Below, one piece after another: positions 1-9,041 of a stretch of 64,000 nucleotides of DNA. Position numbers and translations under genes: made by a program. The stretch is taken from assembly GCF_022398325.1 (NCBI RefSeq), contig NZ_JAKEVD010000008.1:62001-126000 (forward strand), given 5' to 3'. A model generated the notes under the pieces. The model was not told the DNA's origin. It searched no databases and was given only the letters and a program-made list of their open reading frames with translations. This stretch comes from Shewanella sp. Isolate13. GTDB lineage: Bacteria > Pseudomonadota > Gammaproteobacteria > Enterobacterales > Shewanellaceae. The number at the start of each line of letters is the position of its first letter. The first letter of the stretch is position 1.

Positions 1-1
1 C

Positions 2-571
2 AATGGCCAAGTACCTGTGTTAATCACAGAAACAAACAAAGTGCTGTTCGAATCTGACGCCATTGTTGAATATTTAGATGACAAATATGCGCCGATAGAA
101 AATGTCTCACCAGAACAGAAAGCACTCGATCGTGCTTGGTCATACCAAGCAAGTAAACACTACATGGCTCAATGTGGCACTATGGCCAGTAAAGATAAAC
201 AAACATTCGATACTCGATTGGAAAACTTGCAAAAGTCATTCGCAAAAGCTGAACAACAACTCAATGGTTCTCAGTTTTTTAAAGGGGATTATATTTCTAA
301 TGTTGATATTGCTTGGCTGCCCTTACTACATCGTGCGGCCGTAATAAAACAACAAGCCGGATTCGACATGCTAACAGGGTTTCCGAAAGTGCAAAACTGG
401 CAGGCAGCATTGATAGGATCTGGACTTGCTGAAAAAACCGTTCCACAGGATTTTGTAGCAGTGTTCAGCCATTTCTACCTGAGTAATACCTATCTCGCGA
501 CTGTGATGAATGGAGCAGAATGTAATAACAGCAATCGTTGCACGCCAGAAACAAGCTCCTGTTGTCAGTAA
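2..571 (+). CDS. Glutathione S-transferase family protein, 5' end outside window
   Basis: The reading frame is open from the first bases and begins in the middle of a thioredoxin-fold GST N-domain: NGQVPVL followed by an ESDAIVEYLD motif, the usual glutathione-binding Glu-Ser-(Asp/Arg)-Ala-Ile site. The GTG at 17 lies inside this conserved region and is not a start. The rest is the all-helical C-domain with the NVDIAWLPLL motif (a GST N-cap-like segment). The family normally conjugates or reduces substrates with glutathione in the cytosol; the substrate here is unknown. Odd feature: the protein ends in a cysteine-rich tail (CNNSNRC, then a terminal CCQ), which ordinary GSTs lack. A metal- or redox-sensing tail is an inference only. 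Confidence 0.85.
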   Translation, partial: NGQVPVLITETNKVLFESDAIVEYLDDKYAPIENVSPEQKALDRAWSYQASKHYMAQCGTMASKDKQTFDTRLENLQKSFAKAEQQLNGSQFFKGDYISNVDIAWLPLLHRAAVIKQQAGFDMLTGFPKVQNWQAALIGSGLAEKTVPQDFVAVFSHFYLSNTYLATVMNGAECNNSNRCTPETSSCCQ

Positions 572-605
572 TCAATAACATGTAGCTCACTAATCACAAC
601 TTGTA

Positions 606-654
606 CAAGGAGCACGCCTGCATTGGCCAGCTTGCTCCTTGATACGACTTTTTA
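606..654 (+). terminator. Stem-loop after the GST gene
   Basis: Inverted repeat CAAGGAGCA (606-614) and TGCTCCTTG (633-641) with an 18-nt loop, followed by a short T-run at 649-653. It lies 35 bp past the GST stop and before the ferredoxin-like gene. It fits a rho-independent terminator, although the loop is large and the T-run is 7 nt away from the stem. Confidence 0.5.
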
Positions 655-694
655 ACTCATGAATCCAAACTTAGCTCCCCCCCAAAGGTACACT

Positions 695-1021
695 ATGCTT
701 GTATTAAAACCTGCTCTTATAAAGATAGATAATAGAGAGGCGTTACTCACACCGGAGGATAAAAACCTGGTAGAAATTGCGCGCAAGGTCAATATTAACA
801 TCCCAGCACCATGTCTAAAAAACCAACGAAAGCGTGGCTGTTGTAGAGCTTGCCTAGTCGAAATTAACGGCCAAAGCGCTTATGCTTGCTCAACAAAGCC
901 CACAGCTGGAATGGTGGTCACTGTGCGAAGGAAAGATTTAGATGAAGTTCGTAAGAAGGCTATAAAAGACTTTAAGCTGCAAGTTAAGCCAGCCGTTAAT
1001 CCTGCCTGCTATTGTGGTTAA
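695..1021 (+). CDS. Small 2Fe-2S ferredoxin-like protein
   Basis: A 108-residue protein. An ATG at 659 is in frame, but 695 is preferred because AAAGG at 684-688 sits 6 nt upstream of it and 659 has no ribosome-binding site. The centre resembles the N-terminal [2Fe-2S] domain of NuoG and formate dehydrogenase alpha subunits: IPAPC40, then GCC50RAC53LVEINGQ and YAC65STKP, giving C-x9-C-x2-C-x11-C. The family carries one electron for an oxidoreductase, so a partner protein is expected but none is adjacent. The C-terminus ends NPACYCG with two further cysteines not needed for the cluster. It sits between a GST and a sigma factor on the same strand, each also with a cysteine tail. The exact partner and role are unknown. 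Confidence 0.75.
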   Translation: MLVLKPALIKIDNREALLTPEDKNLVEIARKVNINIPAPCLKNQRKRGCCRACLVEINGQSAYACSTKPTAGMVVTVRRKDLDEVRKKAIKDFKLQVKPAVNPACYCG

Positions 1022-1182
1022 ACCAAGCTATGTCATCTATATATGAAACATGCAAAAGAGCAGGTTGTCGCTTCATCAGCTCTGGTAACTGTATAATTAA
1101 TTTGTGGTCCAAATAACTTACAGTCCAATATGGGCACGAATAAGCCACATCGGCGTCACAGCAAGAGAGTCAAAGCGAGTTA

Positions 1183-1734
1183 ATGAGTATGCGTTTAGAA
1201 TCCATTTGGACTGAATATCAATCAAGTCTTAAAGCTTTTTTACATCGAAAAGTTGCCAACACAGCGGATGTCGAAGATCTTTTACAAGAGATCTTAATCA
1301 AAACACATAAGAGCCTACAAACCGTTACTGACAGCAGTAAAATCAAGCCATGGATATTCCAAATCGCCAACAATACCATCATCGACTTTTATCGTAAAAA
1401 TAGTCAATTGAGCAAGTTAACAGCCGATGACTTATGGTATGACGAACAAGATGAAGCGCTAATCATTAAAGAACTTTCTCATTGCCTATTGCCATTTATT
1501 AAGCAACTGCCAGATGAAGACGCTAAGTTATTAATTGCCATTGAAATTGAAGGTATGTCACAAAAAGATTTTGCCGAGCAAAATCAGCTAAATTATTCAA
1601 CCTTGAAATCTCGGGTTAAACAAAGCCGAAAAAAACTCTACCAACTATTCAGCAGCTGTTGTGAGTTCTCAATTGATAGCAAAGGCAACATTATGGAATA
1701 TCAATCAAAATCAGGCCACTGCGATCGCTGTTAA
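1183..1734 (+). CDS. sigZ: RNA polymerase sigma factor, SigZ-type (ECF, sigma-70 family)
   Basis: 183 residues. Region 2 is near residues 10-75 (AFLHRKVANTADVEDLLQEI, then KPWIFQIANNTIIDFYRK), and region 4 is near 105-155 (LPDEDAKLLIAIEIEGMSQKDFAEQ followed by STLKSRVKQSRKKL, the -35-binding helix-turn-helix). No anti-sigma gene follows; the next gene is convergent. The C-terminus extends beyond region 4 with CCEF, then DSKGNIMEY and a final CDRC, a cysteine-rich tail consistent with the SigZ subgroup. A built-in redox or metal sensor is a reasonable inference. ATG at 1183 is followed by another in-frame ATG at 1189; neither has a strong ribosome-binding site, so the start is uncertain by two codons. 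Confidence 0.8.
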   Translation: MSMRLESIWTEYQSSLKAFLHRKVANTADVEDLLQEILIKTHKSLQTVTDSSKIKPWIFQIANNTIIDFYRKNSQLSKLTADDLWYDEQDEALIIKELSHCLLPFIKQLPDEDAKLLIAIEIEGMSQKDFAEQNQLNYSTLKSRVKQSRKKLYQLFSSCCEFSIDSKGNIMEYQSKSGHCDRC

Positions 1735-1826
1735 AAGCAGCGATTCTTGTTTTTAATTAAAACCCGTAAATAAAAAGGCGCTAATCTATTGGTAAAGGAC
1801 CTTTTTACTTACGAGCCAATATAAAG

Positions 1827-4800
1827 TTAACCTGAAGCTGCAATGGTCTTGGCCTTACTAAAGCTGACCTTACCAAAATCTTCTAAAATCGCGTAACAGG
1901 CTGGCACCATAAACAGCACCAACGCCGTCGATGCAAAAATACCGAACACCATCGAGACCACCAAAGGCTGCAGTACCTGCGCCTGAATACTGGTTTCCAG
2001 CAATAGCGGTAACATACCAGCAGCCGTGGTTAGTGAGGTGATAAATACCGCTCTAAAGCGCTCTTTGCTAGCACTCACTACCGCTTCATGTACCGATTGG
2101 CCCTCTTCTACGTGGTAGCGAATATACTGCACCAGCAAAATCGAGTCGTTGACCACCACCCCAGCCAGCGCCACAAAACCCATAATTGACGGCATACTCA
2201 TGGAGTAACCCAGCAACAGATGCCCCCAAAGCACACCAATTAAGCCAAGGGGAATAACCGCCATCACCACGAGTGGCTCGATGTAACTCTTAAACTGCAG
2301 ACTTAAGATGGCAAATACCGCTAAAAGACCGACAATAAAACCACTGGCCATAGAGTTTTGCGTCGTCTTACTTTCTTTGACTTCGCCCTCATAGCTGACT
2401 CTTATGCCTGGATAGCGCTTTTTAAGCTCAGGTAATAACTCGGCCTTAAAGGCATTGTTAATCTCGCTGGCGTTAGCTAAGTGAGTATCCACTTCACCGG
2501 TAATGGTGACAAAACGCATACCATCGAGACGCGAGATCTTCACATAACCACGCTGCCACTCAAAATCGGCCACCGCAGATAGCGGCACCTGCTCGCCAGC
2601 GCTGCCAATGGTGATTGGGAAGTTGGCGAGATTTTCAAGTTTAGCGGCATCGGTTTTATCTAACTGCACATCGATTTGAATGCTCTCTGGCCCCACCTGA
2701 ATATTATCGGCAGTCTGATGAAAGTAGGCACCGCGCAGCTGACTGGCGAGCATCATGCCGTTGACTCCAAACGCTTCGGCGCCGGGTTTCAGAGTCATTA
2801 ATATCTCGGCCTTACCCGGTCTCATGCTATCCATCACGCCCGATACACCGTTAAAGCCCTGCAGATATTGCTGCACCTCGATTGCGGCTGACTTAAGCTC
2901 GTCTAGATCATCCCCTCGGACGCGGATCTCAATCGCACGCCCCGCAGGCCCCATCTTAGGTTGCTTATAGACAATCGCAATTGGGTCGACCATCTCACCT
3001 ACGCCCTGCTGCCACTCTCGAATAAAGGTGCTCATCAAGGTTTGCCGAACTTCGGCGCTCAAGAGATCGATTTTCACCGTAGCCACATGGGCACCACTTT
3101 CACCCGCATCGGCGTTAAAGTTAAAGCGCTCGGTGATATGCTGAATGAGTCGCTGACCGTCCTCTTTCTGACTGTATTTATCATCTAACGCCTTCGCGAC
3201 GCTGACGATTCGGTTAACCACATGCTCGGTCTGCTGCAGTGTTGAACCCGGCGGCAAGATAATGCGCGCCTCGGCCACATCGCCATCAAGCTCGGGGAAA
3301 CCGACAAACTTAATCGCGCCGCCTGCAACCAATGAGATAGAGATAAACAGCAGGCTTATCACCGAGCCCATAAACACATAACGCCAGTTAATCACCCACT
3401 CTACTGCCGCCACTAATTGCACGGTTCTAAAGTGTTCAAACTTCTGATTAAATTTTTGCTTAAAGCGGCTGGTCTTACGCTCTTTTCCCTTCGCTGAGTG
3501 GGCCAAATGGTTAGGTAAAATCAAAAATGCTTCCACAAGACTGATGGTTAAGATCAGCAGTAAAGTTTGCGGCACGACTCGTAGCACCTTACCCATGTCG
3601 CCTTCCATAAAGGCGATACTGGAGAAGATAAATACCGTGGTTAAGAATGACGACACTACGCCGGGCAGCACACGCTTTACACCTTGGATCACCGCGTCGG
3701 CCTTGCTCATGCCGCGTTCAATATGAGCGGCAATCGACTCGGCGATTACGATAGCGTCATCCATCATGATACCAATCGCCATCAAGAAGGCCACCAGCGT
3801 CATGATGTTGATGGTTAAGCCGACCTGCGCCATAAAGAACAGGCTCCCCATAAAGGCGATAGGTAGACCCATCGCCACCCAAAATGAGTAGCGCAGGCTG
3901 AAGAACAGCCACATACACAAGAAAACAAGTACCACCCCCTGCCAACCGTTCTTAATCAGCATGGTTAAGCGATCCCACAACAAGGAACTCAAGTCGTTAG
4001 AGGTGCTGATGGTGATACCATTTGGAGTGCGCAGTTTCTCTGCGTCTAAAAAGCCAATAATCTCCTCTTTAAGGCGCAGCGAGTCCTGAGACTTATTTTT
4101 AAATACCGTTAAAATCGCGGCTTGCTCACCATCGAAGCGAATGCTCTCCTCATCGAGCTCAAATCTGTCTGTAATGGTGGCGATATCACGCAGGCGCACC
4201 ACACCACCCTGTGCATCGGAGCGAATGACGATATTAGCAAGACGCTCTGGCTCCACTTCGCGCTGATCGAAGCGAATAAGGATGTTCTTACTTGGGGTCT
4301 CAACCGTACCGCTGGGCAGCTGCACGTTTTGCTGCTCAATCTGTTTGGCCACATCCGCAACACTCATGCCTAAGCGTTTGATGGCGCCGAGCGAGATCTC
4401 TACCAATAACTGATGGGATGAAAAACCTGAAATCTCAACCTGACTAATGCTGGTATCTAATTTCAAGCGGCGCTTTAAATCTTCCGCATAGGCTTTCAGC
4501 TCCGGCTTGCTGGTCGAGGCAGATACGGCGATATCGATGATGCGTTCATTAAAATCCAGCTCTTCGACGATCGGCGGTTCAATTTCGGCAGGGAAGTCTT
4601 TAATGGCCGAGATCTTAGTTTGTACATCCACTAAGCTACGGCCCAAATCTGCCTTATCGTCAAGCTTTAGCGTCATGCGGGCTACGCCTTCTAAGGCATC
4701 ACACTTGGTCTCGATAATACTGCCAAGACTGTCGACGGCGTCCTCCATCCTAAGGCAGAGATTCTCTTCCACATCTTGGGGGGACGCGCCTGGCAACACC

Positions 4801-4940
4801 ACCTGCGCGGTAATATAACTTTTGGAAAACTCGGGAAATGTCTCGCGCTTAAGCTCAGGCAGCGCCTTGATCCCCAGCACGATAAACGCCAACATCAGCA
4901 TCGTTGTGGCTGTGGGGTGACGCACGAAAAAACCGATCAC
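1827..4940 (-). CDS. RND efflux transporter permease (AcrB/MexF superfamily)
   Basis: 1037 residues, the usual length for an inner-membrane RND pump that exports drugs or other solutes using the proton gradient. TM1 is at about 10-28, a large periplasmic loop follows, and TM4 carries the proton-relay pair D394-D395 in GIMMDDAIVIAES. The second half repeats the fold, with GVVVNDSILLV near 927-937. It is the second gene of an operon: its start overlaps the stop of the membrane-fusion gene by 4 bp. No outer-membrane TolC-type gene is adjacent, so a TolC encoded elsewhere is presumably used. The N-terminus (FPEFSKSYITAQVVLPGASPQDVEE) is typical of the multidrug HAE1-like branch and not the heavy-metal CusA branch. 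Substrate unknown. Confidence 0.92.
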   Translation of the reverse strand: MIGFFVRHPTATTMLMLAFIVLGIKALPELKRETFPEFSKSYITAQVVLPGASPQDVEENLCLRMEDAVDSLGSIIETKCDALEGVARMTLKLDDKADLGRSLVDVQTKISAIKDFPAEIEPPIVEELDFNERIIDIAVSASTSKPELKAYAEDLKRRLKLDTSISQVEISGFSSHQLLVEISLGAIKRLGMSVADVAKQIEQQNVQLPSGTVETPSKNILIRFDQREVEPERLANIVIRSDAQGGVVRLRDIATITDRFELDEESIRFDGEQAAILTVFKNKSQDSLRLKEEIIGFLDAEKLRTPNGITISTSNDLSSLLWDRLTMLIKNGWQGVVLVFLCMWLFFSLRYSFWVAMGLPIAFMGSLFFMAQVGLTINIMTLVAFLMAIGIMMDDAIVIAESIAAHIERGMSKADAVIQGVKRVLPGVVSSFLTTVFIFSSIAFMEGDMGKVLRVVPQTLLLILTISLVEAFLILPNHLAHSAKGKERKTSRFKQKFNQKFEHFRTVQLVAAVEWVINWRYVFMGSVISLLFISISLVAGGAIKFVGFPELDGDVAEARIILPPGSTLQQTEHVVNRIVSVAKALDDKYSQKEDGQRLIQHITERFNFNADAGESGAHVATVKIDLLSAEVRQTLMSTFIREWQQGVGEMVDPIAIVYKQPKMGPAGRAIEIRVRGDDLDELKSAAIEVQQYLQGFNGVSGVMDSMRPGKAEILMTLKPGAEAFGVNGMMLASQLRGAYFHQTADNIQVGPESIQIDVQLDKTDAAKLENLANFPITIGSAGEQVPLSAVADFEWQRGYVKISRLDGMRFVTITGEVDTHLANASEINNAFKAELLPELKKRYPGIRVSYEGEVKESKTTQNSMASGFIVGLLAVFAILSLQFKSYIEPLVVMAVIPLGLIGVLWGHLLLGYSMSMPSIMGFVALAGVVVNDSILLVQYIRYHVEEGQSVHEAVVSASKERFRAVFITSLTTAAGMLPLLLETSIQAQVLQPLVVSMVFGIFASTALVLFMVPACYAILEDFGKVSFSKAKTIAASG

Positions 4941-6280
4941 GGCTGCATCTCCCCTGCTGCAGTTTCTGCTCCCTTAGTATCGCCGCCTTGGCTGCGTAGC
5001 GCCATGCCATTAACCGCTGGAATAAGGTCAGTTAATACTAACTGCATGCCATTAACTAGCTCACCTTGCACCGCGGCTTGCCCTTCTTGGCGGAATAGTA
5101 CCTGCACGTCTATTAGCTGCAGTCGATTATCGTAATCCATGATATAGAGCTTATCGCCATGCAATGCACGCTCTGGCACCATCCAGTAGTCACGCTCACC
5201 GCCTTTAATTCGGGCGCTGACAAACATACCGTTCACCAATGGTGGCGACTGACCTATTTTTAGCTCGCGGTACTGCTGCTCCACCTGCAACACTAAGCTG
5301 ACGGTGGCTAATGTTGGATCCACCGTTTCGCCAATGCGGGTAATTTCAGCTGGCCAACTAAAAGAGTAAGTGGCGCCCTTTAAGGTGATCTCTGCCGTTA
5401 ACCCCAAGGTTTCGGCGCGAGGTAACTCATTGCCTTGCCCTTGCGGCCGAGTCACCGTCTTCATTAAGGTCATCACATCACCAAGCGATAGCTGAGCCTC
5501 GACTTCCATCACCTCGATGCCATTTATACGTGCAAGCACCTGCTGCGGCGACACCACTTGGCTAGCTTCGACGTTGACCTCGGCCACGCGCCCTTCAAAA
5601 GGCAGTCGAATTTCGGTCTTGGTTAGCTGACTCTGAGCTTCCTGCTCACGAGCAACGGCTTGTAGTAGTTGTGCCTCAAGAATTTGTGTCTCGTTGGGCA
5701 TTAAATTCAAGGAGTTGTCTAGCTCTTGCAGCTTCTGCTGTTGAGCGAGCAGATTTTGCCGCTCACCATCGAGCTCTGATTGTGAGATAAGGTTTTTCTG
5801 ACGCAGTGTCTCTTTACGCTTTAAGTCAGATTTGACCAAGTCATAGCGATTATTTTCAATCTCAAGCGATAACTGCAGGTTTTGAAGTTGTAGCTTCTTG
5901 CCTTCTAACTGCCCCTCGAGCGCCTTACGGTCAGCCTGTGCCTGAGCCAAGCGGATCTGATAATCCAGCGGATCGATTGCCAATAATAGAGTGTCTTTTA
6001 CTAATATTTTACCAACGGCCAGATCTGGATGTTTATACACCACACGGCCACCGACCTCAGGCAGTAGTTGCCACTGAATTTTGGGGCTAACGCGACCGAA
6101 GGCATCCACTTGTGCCACTACAGGGCTTTTCTCTAGAGAGATAACCTCAACCAGCTTACTCGGCTCCGCCTGTAACTCTAACGGCGGGTGACTGCGCATT
6201 TTGACGACTAACACCAGCACCACAAAACCCACCGCGACCGCTGGAAAGAAATACCATCGTTTGCCCTTAAACGCCGACAT
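4937..6280 (-). CDS. RND efflux periplasmic adaptor (HlyD/AcrA family)
   Basis: 447 residues. The N-terminal membrane anchor is at about 11-27 (FFPAVAVGFVVLVLVVKM), with no lipobox, so the protein is probably anchored by an uncleaved helix. A barrel-sandwich (lipoyl) half follows (PEVGGRVVYKHPDLAVGKILVKG-like), then a long alpha-helical hairpin at about 105-215 rich in Q, L and E, and a second lipoyl half (LPFEGRVAEVNVEASQVV). It bridges the inner-membrane pump to an outer-membrane channel. Start is supported by GGGAGG 9 nt upstream of ATG. It is first in the operon and translationally coupled to the permease by a 4-bp overlap. Confidence 0.9.
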   Translation of the reverse strand: MSAFKGKRWYFFPAVAVGFVVLVLVVKMRSHPPLELQAEPSKLVEVISLEKSPVVAQVDAFGRVSPKIQWQLLPEVGGRVVYKHPDLAVGKILVKDTLLLAIDPLDYQIRLAQAQADRKALEGQLEGKKLQLQNLQLSLEIENNRYDLVKSDLKRKETLRQKNLISQSELDGERQNLLAQQQKLQELDNSLNLMPNETQILEAQLLQAVAREQEAQSQLTKTEIRLPFEGRVAEVNVEASQVVSPQQVLARINGIEVMEVEAQLSLGDVMTLMKTVTRPQGQGNELPRAETLGLTAEITLKGATYSFSWPAEITRIGETVDPTLATVSLVLQVEQQYRELKIGQSPPLVNGMFVSARIKGGERDYWMVPERALHGDKLYIMDYDNRLQLIDVQVLFRQEGQAAVQGELVNGMQLVLTDLIPAVNGMALRSQGGDTKGAETAAGEMQP

Positions 6281-6654
6281 TATTGCGTACCTCCCAAAAA
6301 GTTCCTACAAGAGGAGTACAAGATAGTGCTTGGCCAATAAGTATAAAATTCATCATTGAGTTGATAACCGTGCAGTTTTGCCATTGATAACGGCATGACA
6401 AAGGGAAACATCCGAGTTCATTAAGTGAAATAACGGGCAGGAAAAACGGAACTAGGGCTATTAAGCATGACACCAAACCGCACTATTCACCTAAATAGCG
6501 CAGTCTACTGTTTACCCTATTTTATTGCATGAAGAATCGTTACTCAAAAACCAGAGTTTTGAATAACTGCACACTACGTTAATTTAACGGGTAAGTTTGT
6601 AAAATAATTTTGAACTAAAGCTAAATTGCGGGATCCACTCGTCAAGAGGAAAAG
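6281..6654. other. Intergenic region upstream of the RND operon
   Basis: 374 bp between the adaptor start and the stop of yqfB, both on the minus strand. It must hold the promoter of the efflux operon. I see no regulator gene, no convincing operator palindrome and no structured RNA. The short open frames here lack ribosome-binding sites. Confidence 0.5.
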
Positions 6655-6969
6655 CTAAGCTAATGAGAAGCGGATCATATACATAGAAGTGATCTCAGGG
6701 TAAATCTGCCTAATTAAAACTTTAAGCTCAGCAAGACTCATATTCTCTTGCTCAGCGTGGGTGTCATTAAGGTCGTCATACGCCACTTGTTCAACCGATA
6801 GAATGTCTAACTCGCCGTAACAACGACCATCTTCTAAATTGGATACCCTCACCCGCTGCCCCGCCTGATAGTAGGACTCAGACTCGTCACGCAGGGTAAT
6901 GGTCTTCTTGCCCGCTAAAATATCGGCTTCGAAACGGCTAAAAAAAGTGATCTCATTCGGTGGATTCAT
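6655..6969 (-). CDS. yqfB: N4-acetylcytidine amidohydrolase, ASCH domain (YqfB)
   Basis: 104 residues, matching the E. coli YqfB length. The sequence aligns from end to end: NEITFFSRFEADILAGKKTIT, RDESES, HAEQENMSL, QIYP. The residues reported as catalytic in E. coli YqfB (Lys21, Thr24, Glu74) correspond here to K22, T25 and E75. The enzyme hydrolyses N4-acetylcytidine to cytidine and acetate, a small cytosolic salvage reaction. The gene stands alone, with its own promoter in the 257-bp divergent gap to the DUF2986 gene. ASCH domains in general bind RNA or modified nucleosides, which agrees with the call. Confidence 0.92.
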   Translation of the reverse strand: MNPPNEITFFSRFEADILAGKKTITLRDESESYYQAGQRVRVSNLEDGRCYGELDILSVEQVAYDDLNDTHAEQENMSLAELKVLIRQIYPEITSMYMIRFSLA

Positions 6970-7226
6970 AATACTTTAACTACTCATTTGATGCATCGCG
7001 ATTGATGCTTTTAAGCCATTTTAATTGTATGGGAAGCATTGATACATATTTTTCGATGCCTCATAGTAAAATAGCTCACTGGAACCGATAAACACTATGG
7101 TAGCGATAGCCGCGTGTTTAGGGTAAAATTCGCCTCCGATTTCTAGCTTGGCGCAGAATGTGCCACAATTGTCATCATATAGACGTCATATATAGACATC
7201 ATTAATAGGCATATCGTAGAGAAACC

Positions 7227-7460
7227 ATGAACAGAAAACAGAAGATGATCAAAAAGACCGCAAAACGTGCCAAGGCTCGCCTCAATAAGCACACTGCGCC
7301 TACGATCAAAAAATACGTGTCTAAGGCTGAGCGTGCAGAGCAGCAGGCTAAACTTGAAGCCGAAGCGGCAGAGCAAGCAACTGCAGCAGTAGAAACAACA
7401 GATGCGGCGACTGACGCACCTGTAGAAGCAAGCGAAGAAAAAGCGGTACCAGCTAACTAA
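7227..7460 (+). CDS. DUF2986 family small protein
   Basis: 77 residues in two halves. The first 40 are strongly basic (MNRKQKMIKKTAKRAKARLN, then YVSKAERAEQ) and match the DUF2986 family seen in Shewanella and relatives; the second half is acidic and alanine-rich (about 12 Glu/Asp) and probably disordered. The YISKAERA-type block is the family signature. Function is unknown; the basic head could bind nucleic acid, but nothing in the sequence proves this. It is monocistronic, divergent from yqfB and convergent with the MATE gene. Confidence 0.75.
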   Translation: MNRKQKMIKKTAKRAKARLNKHTAPTIKKYVSKAERAEQQAKLEAEAAEQATAAVETTDAATDAPVEASEEKAVPAN

Positions 7461-7486
7461 AGAGCGCCCTGTTCGCTGAATAGAGC

Positions 7487-8998
7487 TTATTTGCTAGCGG
7501 CGCCGTCCTCTTTAACGCCAATAAGCTCAGCCACTTCGTTGCTCCCCTCACAGTCCTGCTCCTCATTGACGATTGCCATGTTGGCACAAGAGGATGAGAG
7601 CGGGCTCTGACCGCTTAAGCTCAGCTCCTCGTCAAACTCAGTTTTATCCTCAGCTTCAACCACAGGCTTAACAGCCGCGGCCCTAACCTTATCAACCAGT
7701 CTATATGCGACTAGGACACCCAATACGCCGAAAAGTATCGATCCAACGGCTTGTCCCATCAGCACACCATAAACTCCTCCCCACTGCGCACCGAAGTACA
7801 CAAAGGGAATAGTGCCCACTGTAGCCTTACCCACATTAAACAGGGTCGAATACTTGGCCTTACCTAAATTATTGAATGAGGCGTTGGCAACAAACAAAAT
7901 ACCGGAGAAGATAAAGAACACCGCGATATAGGAGCAGAAAAATAAGATCAGCTCAGCCGCATCACCTTTCATATCAAATACGCTGACAATTTGGTTTCGA
8001 GTTAAAAATAGCAGCAGTGACACACTCACGACATAGACGGTGCAAAATTGGATAGCCCGAGTCAGCGACTCTTTTACCCGCCCAAACTCCATCGCACCAT
8101 AGTTTTGCCCAACAATGGGCCCAACGGCACCAGAGAGCGCGAAAATCATACCAAACGATACGGGAATAAGGCGTCCAAGCACCGCCCAACCGGCAACATA
8201 GCTATCACCAAAGTCTGCAATCGCTCGAGTCACCACCGCATTACCGATAGGCGTTGCCACATTGGTCAGCATTGCAGGGCCCGCAATGGCAAAAATAGGC
8301 TTAAGATCTTCCACAAAGTGGTCGATGTTAAAGCGCCCAAATAAGTTATGCTTTACCACCACCCCGCGAGCTGCAACCGCAAATACCGCAAAACGGGCCA
8401 ATACAGAGGCAACTGCGGCACCTTCAATCCCCATGGCAAACATAAAGATAAATATCGGATCGAAGACGGCGTTAACGCCACCGCCAATCAAAGTCGATAC
8501 CATAGACAACTTGGCATCGCCCACCGCCCTCAAAGCGCTACCCAGCGCCATAGCAAGACAGATAAGCGGCAAGGACGGCACCAAAATATTGAGGTAGCCC
8601 TCGGCAAGCTCAGCCGTTTTGCCCGTAGCCCCCACTAGACTTAACAGCTCAGGAATAAACATATACACGCTAAAGGCGACAAAGAGACTCATCAATAACG
8701 TCACCACTAAGCTGTTTAACAGCAATCGCTTGGCCTTTTCAGTCTCTTTCGCGCCGATAGAGCGCGACACAAGCGCCCCCAACGCTATGGATAATCCAAT
8801 ACCGATTGAGGTGGTAAAAAACGAGATGGTGCCGGCGTAGCCCACCGCAGCTGCTAACTCCTGCTCCCCGAGTAAACTCAAGAAAAAGATATCCAGCAGA
8901 TCGACCACAAACAACGCCGAAATCCCGACCGCAGCGGTAGAGCTCATCACTAATATGTGACGTAGAATCGATCCCTGTACAAACTTGGCTACAGCCAT
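7487..8998 (-). CDS. MATE family efflux transporter
   Basis: 503 residues with about 12 hydrophobic segments in two homologous halves, typical of multidrug and toxin extrusion proteins that exchange cationic compounds for Na+ or H+ across the inner membrane. Seen: N-terminal ILRHILVMSSTAAVGISALFVVDLLDIFFLSLLG, GALVSRSIGAKETEKAKRLL in the first cytoplasmic loop, and AIGNAVVTRAIADFGDSYVAGWAVLGRL in the second half. The last 55 residues form an acidic cytoplasmic tail that is unusual in length for the family. The substrate cannot be read from the sequence. The gene stands alone, 43 bp from the downstream end of the potassium-channel gene. Confidence 0.9.
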   Translation of the reverse strand: MAVAKFVQGSILRHILVMSSTAAVGISALFVVDLLDIFFLSLLGEQELAAAVGYAGTISFFTTSIGIGLSIALGALVSRSIGAKETEKAKRLLLNSLVVTLLMSLFVAFSVYMFIPELLSLVGATGKTAELAEGYLNILVPSLPLICLAMALGSALRAVGDAKLSMVSTLIGGGVNAVFDPIFIFMFAMGIEGAAVASVLARFAVFAVAARGVVVKHNLFGRFNIDHFVEDLKPIFAIAGPAMLTNVATPIGNAVVTRAIADFGDSYVAGWAVLGRLIPVSFGMIFALSGAVGPIVGQNYGAMEFGRVKESLTRAIQFCTVYVVSVSLLLFLTRNQIVSVFDMKGDAAELILFFCSYIAVFFIFSGILFVANASFNNLGKAKYSTLFNVGKATVGTIPFVYFGAQWGGVYGVLMGQAVGSILFGVLGVLVAYRLVDKVRAAAVKPVVEAEDKTEFDEELSLSGQSPLSSSCANMAIVNEEQDCEGSNEVAELIGVKEDGAASK

Positions 8999-9041
8999 AA
9001 CACCTCTTTGTCTCTGACTAATCCGTTAACTTTGTCTATGT

